NCBI RefSeq assembly: GCF_001586275.1
Contig: NZ_CP014545.1
Location: 372,001 to 436,000, forward strand
DNA: 64,000 bases
Reading direction: 5' to 3'
From: Sphingorhabdus sp. M41
GTDB lineage: Bacteria; Pseudomonadota; Alphaproteobacteria; Sphingomonadales; Sphingomonadaceae
The position numbers and the translations under genes are program-made. The stretch's first letter is position 1. The number at the start of each line of letters is the position of its first letter. The notes beneath the pieces were generated by a model that saw only the letters and a program-made list of their open reading frames with translations, was not told the origin of the DNA and ran no database searches. Positions 58,791-64,000 of the stretch are shown in pieces.

Positions 58791-59576
58791 TTAGAATTTT
58801 GCTATGGCCGGTTCGCAGCTCCAGCCGATGCCGCGGCGGAGCAGATCATAGATAATCGGCTGCTGCCAGCCGGACCGGTCGACTTCCGGCCACCAGTCGA
58901 GCACTGGCTCCATATCATAATGGCCACGACAATGGCCCATGGTCAGATAGAGCACGGCGCCTTCGCCCATCCGGCGGATATAGAAAACGGGATGGCGGCT
59001 CTTGGGGATGTCGCTGTGGACGAAGCCGCTGATATCGTCGGTGCCATTATATTCGGTGTCGAGCAGCACATCGAGTTCGGCACGGGTTTCGACCAGATAT
59101 TGCTCGTCGACGGTTTCAAAACTGGGGATGCCCTTGACCAAGGGATGATCCGGCTGGGCATTGTCGACGGTAAACGGAATGATCGGCGGGTGGGACAGGA
59201 AGCGGGTACCGAGCGTGTCGGCAAAGACCGGCATTTCATCCGGCGCATCGACCAGACCATTGTCTAGGAATTTCAGAACCGCGTTGGTTCCGTGCAGGGC
59301 AAAATAGCGGCCACCGCCGTTGACGAAATCCTGAATATTTTTCTGTGCTGCATCGCTGGGCTGCAGATCGCAAGTGTAGCTGACCAGAAAATCTGCATTG
59401 CTGATCGCCTCCAGATTTTCATAGTCCTCGAACACGCGCACCCGGATGCGGTCATCCTCGGCGAGCAATTTCATCACTTCGAGCCGGGCGTAATTGATGT
59501 CATGATATTTGCCGGCGGCGACCAGCACGCACTGGATCGGCTTCTGGTCGGGGCGGCGTTCTGGCGCTTCGCTCAT
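58791..59576 (-). CDS. ThuA-domain (trehalose-utilisation-like) protein
   Basis: A 261-residue protein with a class I glutamine-amidotransferase-like fold. KPIQCVLVAAGKYHDINYARLEVMKLLAE and FVNGGGRYFALHGTN are the ThuA core; HPVFYIRRMGEGAVLYLTMGHCRGHYDM is the C-terminal signature with several histidines. The function of ThuA proteins is poorly known (carbohydrate or other small-molecule modification). Its ATG directly follows the VOC stop. Confidence 0.85.
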   Translation of the reverse strand: MSEAPERRPDQKPIQCVLVAAGKYHDINYARLEVMKLLAEDDRIRVRVFEDYENLEAISNADFLVSYTCDLQPSDAAQKNIQDFVNGGGRYFALHGTNAVLKFLDNGLVDAPDEMPVFADTLGTRFLSHPPIIPFTVDNAQPDHPLVKGIPSFETVDEQYLVETRAELDVLLDTEYNGTDDISGFVHSDIPKSRHPVFYIRRMGEGAVLYLTMGHCRGHYDMEPVLDWWPEVDRSGWQQPIIYDLLRRGIGWSCEPAIAKF

Positions 59577-60125
59577 CTATATTTTTCCTATTACTGGATT
59601 TGTCTTGCCATCCCAGTCGAGATGCGCCTGGCGCATGGCGGCGAAGCCATCGCGGCCGGCCTGCGGGATTTGCAAATATTCGATGATCGTGCCCGGGCCA
59701 CCGCCATAATCGGCGTAAAAGGCACCGCCAACACCGCCGGGCAGGCTGACTTCCTGGATCACTTCGCCGCCCGCCTCTTGCGTGAGCGCGCGCGCATAGT
59801 CCAGATCATCTACGATCAGGCAGAGATGCTGCACGCCCTTCAGTCCCTTTTCCCGCCAGTCCCTGAACATCGACGGCGCATCATTATTCGGGCGGATCAG
59901 TTCGACCTGGATATCGCCCCAATAGCCGATCGCCATCGAAAACTGGATATCGGACGCCTCACCGCGATATTTGACATTTTCCACCTCGACTTTCTCGGTA
60001 TGGAAAAACGGTCCCGCGCCCATTTTCTGTGTCCAGTAATCGAGCGCTGCATCATAGTCGTCCGGCACATAGCTGATCTGCATGATCGTGCCGAGCTTGG
60101 CGAGCGAGGCAGGTTTCTCGCTCAT
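59577..60125 (-). CDS. VOC-family protein
   Basis: A 182-residue VOC protein with two beta-alpha-beta-beta-beta halves. IMQISYVPDDYDAALDYWTQKMGAGPFF opens it, IQVELIRPNN closes the first half, and LKGVQHLCLIVDDLDYARAL and GGPGTIIEYLQIP the second. It is close in outline to methylmalonyl-CoA epimerase/bleomycin-resistance proteins; activity unknown. The ATG at 60125 overlaps the GST stop (ATGA). Confidence 0.85.
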   Translation of the reverse strand: MSEKPASLAKLGTIMQISYVPDDYDAALDYWTQKMGAGPFFHTEKVEVENVKYRGEASDIQFSMAIGYWGDIQVELIRPNNDAPSMFRDWREKGLKGVQHLCLIVDDLDYARALTQEAGGEVIQEVSLPGGVGGAFYADYGGGPGTIIEYLQIPQAGRDGFAAMRQAHLDWDGKTNPVIGKI

Positions 60126-60751
60126 TCGCTGTCCTGCCAGACTTTCGAGGATGGCCGCTGGCCGATCCGGTCGACGAATTTCGCCAGATTGTCCGTGCCT
60201 TCGGGCAGCGACCAGCCGACGGTATAGCCGAACTGGATAAAGCAATAGGCGATGAGGTCGGCCATGGTGAATCTGTCCTGGCAGATATAGTCCTTGCCTT
60301 CGAGCTGACCATCGAGCCATTTCCATTTATTGTCGGACATGCGCGACAGATCGGCCGCGCCTTCGGCACCAACCACGTCCATCCTTGGTTCGAACATCGG
60401 CCGGCCGGCGCCGCCGCGGAAGGCAAGTGTCATCGGAACCGCTATTTCCAGATCAATCCGCCGGGTCCACATCCTTACTTCCGCGCGCTCCTGAGCGGTC
60501 GATCCGATCAGCACGGGTTCGGGATGTATTTCCTCGAGATATTCGGCGATCGCCATGATTTCGCTGAGCATGAAGCCATTGTCCAGCTCGAGCACCGGCG
60601 TCGTGCCGAGAATATTCTTGGCCGCAAATTCCGGCTGCCGGTTTTCCGCCGTCAGGATATCGATATGCACACGTTCGACGTCGAGACCCTTCTCGAGAAT
60701 GAACATGCGGATGAAACGGGGGTTGGGACCAAGGCTGGAATAAAGCTTCAC
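60122..60751 (-). CDS. Glutathione S-transferase family protein
   Basis: A 209-residue GST. VKLYSSLGPNPRFIRMFILEKGLDVE begins the thioredoxin-like domain and LGTTPVLELDNGFMLSEIMAIAEYLEE contains the TPVLE and SE glutathione contacts. The helical C-terminal domain ends with QDRFTMADLIAYCFIQF. I take the GTG at 60751 as start because AAGGAG is nine bases upstream. It leads the minus-strand unit with VOC, ThuA and SDR genes, divergent from the Rieske gene. Confidence 0.87.
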   Translation of the reverse strand: MKLYSSLGPNPRFIRMFILEKGLDVERVHIDILTAENRQPEFAAKNILGTTPVLELDNGFMLSEIMAIAEYLEEIHPEPVLIGSTAQERAEVRMWTRRIDLEIAVPMTLAFRGGAGRPMFEPRMDVVGAEGAADLSRMSDNKWKWLDGQLEGKDYICQDRFTMADLIAYCFIQFGYTVGWSLPEGTDNLAKFVDRIGQRPSSKVWQDSE

Positions 60752-60880
60752 TTGAAATTTCTCCTTCGGGACGGATTCGCTTCCATCTCTATCTGATGCA
60801 AGGATACACAGGTAATCGCCGAGTTCTAACCTCTCAAAAACAACAGGCGATGCTGCCAGATTCACTAGTGGCCGAGCCGC

Positions 60881-60907
60881 TTGTTTAGGTTATTTTGATC
60901 GAAACAA
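60881..60907. promoter_or_regulatory. Candidate LuxR-type operator in the Rieske/GST divergent region
   Basis: TTGTTT (60881-60886) and AAACAA (60902-60907) form an inverted repeat with a 15-base spacer, and the left half extends as TTGTTTAGGTT. The repeat upstream of the LuxR gene (TTGTTTGGTT at 63800-63809) is nearly the same half-site. It lies 24 bases before the Rieske start, in a region shared with the GST operon. Confidence 0.45.
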
Positions 60908-60930
60908 AGACGTTTAGTTTTCAGGAGAAG

Positions 60931-62511
60931 ATGATGGTTGAGACTTTAACCGGACATAATCGGTCGAACGGGATTTCCTATACCGAATTGCTGGAAGGCG
61001 ACAAAGTCGCACCACCGGCTATTTTTCTTGAAGAATCGCCGATGGAACCGGGTGTCACCACCGTCGAGGTCAGCCGTTACTGGACCAAGGAAGAGCATGA
61101 TCGCGAAGTTGAACGGCTCTGGAAGCGCGTCTGGCAAATGGCCTGTCACAAGGATGATATAAAGGAAGTTGGCGATACTCATGTCTATGATATTGCCGAG
61201 CTTTCCTATCTGATCGTCCGGGTTTCCGAAGACGAGATCAAGGCCTTTCCGAACAGCTGCATGCATCGAGGGCGGGCGATTTGCGACAATCACAAGAAAG
61301 GCCAGAAGGCGCTGCGTTGCCCCTTCCATGGCTGGTCCTGGGAGCTGGATGGCAAATTGAAGGAAGTGCCCTGTCAGTGGGATTTCCCGTCCGTGACCGA
61401 GGAAACCCACAGCTTGCCGGAAGTGAGTGTCGGTGAATGGGGCGGTTTCGTGTTTATCAACCCGGATCCGAATTGCGAACCTCTGGAAGATTTTCTCGGC
61501 GATATCGACCGCCATTTCCAGATCCCTTTCGAGCGGCGCTATAAAGCTGCGCATATGGTCAAGCGGTTGCCGTGCAACTGGAAAATTGCGCAGGAAGCCT
61601 TCATGGAATCCTATCATGTGGTTGGCACCCATCCGGAATTGATGCCGGCCTTCGCCGACGCGAACAGTAAATATGATGTCTGGCATAATTTTTCCCGGGC
61701 CATGTCGGCCCACGGCCAGCCAAGTCCGCATACCGATCTGGTCAATCCCGATCCCACGGCCTTTCCGGATCAGCAAGCTTTCCAGAGCTTCATCCATCCG
61801 ATCAGCAAGCACAAGTTTGAACGATTGGAAGAGAATCGCGTCAAAGTCTCTCTGCCCAACGGCAAGAGCGGCATTTTCGATATGGAAGCCAATTATATCG
61901 AGGGTGATTTAAAGTCAGCCGATCCGCATATGTGTAACTGGATTGCGGGCAAGATCGCGCCGGCTGATGAAAATATGCCGATGGTCCACAGCGATGTTTC
62001 CCCACATGCCATGCGGGATGAAGCGGCGCAGGCGCGACGCGAGGAAATGCGTCCGACGTGGGGCGATATGGTCGATGATATCAGCGATGCCGATCTGGTC
62101 GATGCGATTTTCTACAGCGTATTTCCAAACATCAGCCCCTGGGCGGATTTCAATCCGATCTTCTACCGGTTCCGGCCCGATGGCGACAACCCGGAGCAAT
62201 CTTTGCACGAGGTCATGTTCATGGTGGCGCTGCCCGAAGGAGCCGAGCGACCCGAACCGGCGAAATGTACCTTTCTTGATCTGCATGATGATTATACCGA
62301 GGCGACCGAGTTCGGCAGTTATCTGAACAAGATTTTCAATCAGGATTATCTCAATCACAAAGCCATGCAAAAAGGCGTCAGAAGCCAGCCGAACGGCGTG
62401 TCGCTATTCGCGCAATATCAGGAATCAAAGCTCCGGCATTTTCACGAGACGCTCAACCTGTGGCTGGATTCCGAGGAGCCGCCAAAAAGTCCGAAGAGAG
62501 TGGCTGCCTGA
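60931..62511 (+). CDS. Rieske non-heme iron oxygenase, alpha subunit, with Glu at the bridging position
   Basis: A 526-residue oxygenase. Rieske ligands are C110, H112 (CMHRG) and C130, H133 (CPFHGW). The mononuclear iron is expected at H229 and H234 (SYHVVGTHPEL). The residue that bridges clusters is aspartate in most family members; here E226 takes its place (MESYH), as in carnitine oxygenase CntA. The C-terminal half is long (about 290 residues after H234). AGGAG precedes ATGATG; I give the first ATG, but the second (60934) has better spacing. No ferredoxin or reductase is adjacent. Confidence 0.88.
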   Translation: MMVETLTGHNRSNGISYTELLEGDKVAPPAIFLEESPMEPGVTTVEVSRYWTKEEHDREVERLWKRVWQMACHKDDIKEVGDTHVYDIAELSYLIVRVSEDEIKAFPNSCMHRGRAICDNHKKGQKALRCPFHGWSWELDGKLKEVPCQWDFPSVTEETHSLPEVSVGEWGGFVFINPDPNCEPLEDFLGDIDRHFQIPFERRYKAAHMVKRLPCNWKIAQEAFMESYHVVGTHPELMPAFADANSKYDVWHNFSRAMSAHGQPSPHTDLVNPDPTAFPDQQAFQSFIHPISKHKFERLEENRVKVSLPNGKSGIFDMEANYIEGDLKSADPHMCNWIAGKIAPADENMPMVHSDVSPHAMRDEAAQARREEMRPTWGDMVDDISDADLVDAIFYSVFPNISPWADFNPIFYRFRPDGDNPEQSLHEVMFMVALPEGAERPEPAKCTFLDLHDDYTEATEFGSYLNKIFNQDYLNHKAMQKGVRSQPNGVSLFAQYQESKLRHFHETLNLWLDSEEPPKSPKRVAA

Positions 62512-62522
62512 CCTTGGATAAT

Positions 62523-62936
62523 ATGTCTGGGGACAATGTCCCGACCGGTTTTGACCGAGCGAGATTTTCCAGCCCGTTTCTGGACATGGCCGGGCCCTAT
62601 TATGTGCGATCCGATGAAGATCGGATTGTCGTGGGGACACGGATCCATAAGGGGCAAATCAACCATATCAATGTTGCGCATGGCGGTGTTCTGGGAACGC
62701 TCGCCGATGTTGCCCTGAGCCTGCAGGTCCACGAAGCCGAGCGGCCCCGTCTGCCGGTCGCGACGATGAATCTGAACACCAATTATCTTGCCGCGGCAAA
62801 ACTGGGCGACTGGGTAGAGGCCTATTGCCTGATCGATCGAATGAGCAAGCGCACCGCTTATTGCAGCGGACGGATTGTCTGCGGCGATGCGGTGCTGATG
62901 ACGATGAGTGCGGTCTTCGCGATATTGCGGAAATAG
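62523..62936 (+). CDS. PaaI-type hotdog thioesterase
   Basis: A 137-residue hotdog-fold thioesterase. NHINVAHGGVLGTLADVALSLQ is the catalytic HGG helix and LPVATMNLNTNYLAAAKLGDWVEAY the beta core of the PaaI/YigI group. It would release free acid from a CoA ester. It lies 11 bases after the Rieske gene, so it is probably co-transcribed; an in-frame TTG at 62514 is an alternative start. Confidence 0.85.
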   Translation: MSGDNVPTGFDRARFSSPFLDMAGPYYVRSDEDRIVVGTRIHKGQINHINVAHGGVLGTLADVALSLQVHEAERPRLPVATMNLNTNYLAAAKLGDWVEAYCLIDRMSKRTAYCSGRIVCGDAVLMTMSAVFAILRK

Positions 62937-62939
62937 ACT

Positions 62940-63752
62940 TTAGTCAGTCGCGCCGAGATAACCCAGCTGGCCGGCCTTGAATATCGTCTGCCCGCGGTTG
63001 ACGCTGTTGAGCTTCTGTCCCGCCCGATTGACATGATAGCGGATCGTCGCGTGGCTGAGCGACAGGATCATGCTGATCTCCTTGTCAGTCTTGCCGATTG
63101 CGGCCCAGTGCAGGCACTCGGCTTCGCGCTTGGACAGGATGCAATTGGCCGGCATTCTATGTTTTTCACGCATGGCAAGCACATAGCCGGTTACGAACCG
63201 TCCGGTGACAATCCCGAAAAAATCGGAATAGAGCCGGTAGGCTTCGGTGAGGTCGGTTATCCCATGTTCCAGCGTCGAGAAGCTGACGGCCGCGATCTGT
63301 CCGAATGGCAAGTGTACGGGAATCAATATGTGGGATTTGGACGTCTGGGACTGAGCGTAGAAATCCTTGAGATCGATCTTGTCGAGATATTCATTCGGCC
63401 AATGTCCGTGAAAACCCTCGGCATTGCACCAGACGGGTTCGCTTTCGTAGCGGCAGGCCCTCGGCAGGGGAGAGCTCAGCGCCAGCCGGGTATCTTCCCA
63501 CCAGCGCTCGCCTTCCGCCACCCAGCCGAACACATCCTTGTTGATCAAATTACCCTCGGCATCGACGAGATGGGCCTTGGATGAAATATCGGCCGATACC
63601 GCTATTCTGAATCCATAGGATTGCGCTATTTTGTGAACAGCCTCGGCAGCGGGACGAATTTCCGCCGGGTTGGTAATGGTTACGCTGTCTACATTTTCAC
63701 GAAATCGTTTGCGACCAATCTCGGGAATCTCGGCAATAAAATTCTCGGCCAT
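62940..63752 (-). CDS. LuxR-family regulator (orphan, with N-terminal sensor domain)
   Basis: A 270-residue regulator. The C-terminal GerE-type helix-turn-helix reads LSKREAECLHWAAIGKTDKEISMILSLSHATIRYHVNRAGQKLN. The first 190 residues resemble the autoinducer-binding domain in outline (KIAQSYGFRIAV, RWWEDTRL, FHGHWPNEY, ILIPVHLPFGQIAAVSF). No luxI-type synthase is in the window, so it may be a solo LuxR or may sense a plant or catabolic ligand. It converges with the thioesterase gene, with three bases between. An inverted repeat lies about 50-75 bases upstream of its start. Confidence 0.85.
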   Translation of the reverse strand: MAENFIAEIPEIGRKRFRENVDSVTITNPAEIRPAAEAVHKIAQSYGFRIAVSADISSKAHLVDAEGNLINKDVFGWVAEGERWWEDTRLALSSPLPRACRYESEPVWCNAEGFHGHWPNEYLDKIDLKDFYAQSQTSKSHILIPVHLPFGQIAAVSFSTLEHGITDLTEAYRLYSDFFGIVTGRFVTGYVLAMREKHRMPANCILSKREAECLHWAAIGKTDKEISMILSLSHATIRYHVNRAGQKLNSVNRGQTIFKAGQLGYLGATD

Positions 63753-63800
63753 CCAGCTCTACTCCTTGCGACGCTTATTATTATTTGCTTTGTGTCGCGT

Positions 63801-63826
63801 TGTTTGGTTTTGTAGTCAACCAAACA
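63801..63826. promoter_or_regulatory. Perfect 9-bp inverted repeat upstream of luxR
   Basis: TGTTTGGTT (63801-63809) and AACCAAACA (63818-63826) match perfectly across an 8-base spacer, giving a 26-bp site. Its position and symmetry fit an operator for the LuxR dimer. A related site lies in the Rieske/GST intergenic region. Confidence 0.5.
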
Positions 63827-63870
63827 TTCCTAACGATAATGACAGGAGTGGCAGAGCCTTCTGGCCCTGG

Positions 63871-64000
63871 TTATTCGATCGTGCCGATCAATTCGCCAAC
63901 CGGATATTCTTCGCCATCAGCCTGGATGATGATCTTCAGTTTTCCGCTTGCCGGCGATTCTACTTCCTGGGTCGATTTCTCATTTTCCAGCGCGTAAATC
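63871..64000 (-). CDS. Lipoyl/biotinyl-domain protein, 3' end only
   Basis: The last 43 codons of a gene that begins beyond the right edge. The visible residues include ENEKSTQEVESPASGKLKII then GEEYPVGELIGTIE, the C-terminal half of a lipoyl domain; the lysine in ENEKST is at the lipoylation position. It could be the E2 component of a 2-oxoacid dehydrogenase or a stand-alone lipoyl protein; the cut does not allow a choice. Confidence 0.75.
   Translation of the reverse strand, partial: IYALENEKSTQEVESPASGKLKIIIQADGEEYPVGELIGTIE

Noticed and set aside
62940-63752. Quorum-sensing LuxI/LuxR pair
   Set aside because: No acyl-homoserine lactone synthase is encoded on either side, so only an orphan LuxR is reported.

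Overview
The window comes from an alphaproteobacterium, most likely of the Sphingomonadales (near Sphingopyxis, Sphingorhabdus or Parasphingorhabdus). This is inferred from protein character, not from a database search. The pointers are an NDUFA12-type complex I subunit beside a DUF2155 lipoprotein and aat, a CC_3452-family protein, many Rieske, VOC, GST and SDR catabolic genes, a TonB receptor, and dispersed inverted repeats of a type I associate with sphingomonads. I see no prophage, insertion sequence, CRISPR array or rRNA operon.

Positions 1-22.4 kb (mostly minus strand) hold the transcription/translation core: tRNA-Trp, secE, nusG, rplK, rplA, rplJ, rplL, rpoB and rpoC in the usual order but broken up by unrelated genes. 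A PhyH dioxygenase / twin DsbA-like operon with a divergent TetR regulator lies between tRNA-Trp and secE. A GNAT gene lies between nusG and rplK, and a transglutaminase between rplA and rplJ. Between rplL and rpoB lie seven minus-strand genes (DUF2306, apt, an MTA/SAH nucleosidase, a small membrane protein, a desaturase, a TetR regulator, a sulfatase) and two plus-strand genes (a membrane protein and a carotenoid oxygenase). Terminators after rplL and rplA, a probable L10 leader and a good promoter upstream of rpoB suggest the core now runs as separate units.

Positions 22.4-50.9 kb are mixed housekeeping and accessory genes: PilZ, cupin, a Rieske oxygenase, nhaA, an OxyR-like LysR regulator, aat overlapping a DUF2155 gene on the opposite strand, NDUFA12, DUF192, a double cold-shock protein, recX, a fatty-acyl-AMP ligase, a GGDEF-EAL protein, a ParA-like ATPase, an ArsC-like protein, a siderophore receptor, an orphan 2Fe-2S subunit, a class II aldolase, rpsU, two tandem FKBP isomerases, rsh, a CC_3452/HxlR pair, an HD protein, a LytS/LytTR two-component system, tadA, rpmB and a phytase-like esterase.

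Positions 50.9-63.8 kb are catabolic. A 3-oxoacid CoA-transferase is split by an HAD lipoprotein gene. It is followed by a beta-lactamase-fold hydrolase, a TIM-barrel isomerase, an acyl-CoA synthetase and an enoyl-CoA hydratase. Then comes a divergent module: GST-VOC-ThuA-SDR on the minus strand, Rieske oxygenase-thioesterase on the plus strand, and an orphan LuxR regulator. Similar inverted repeats lie upstream of the LuxR gene and in the Rieske/GST intergenic region, which suggests one regulatory unit. This is my best candidate for an undescribed system: an aromatic- or ether-type oxidative pathway of unknown substrate. The right edge cuts a gene ending in a lipoyl/biotinyl domain.
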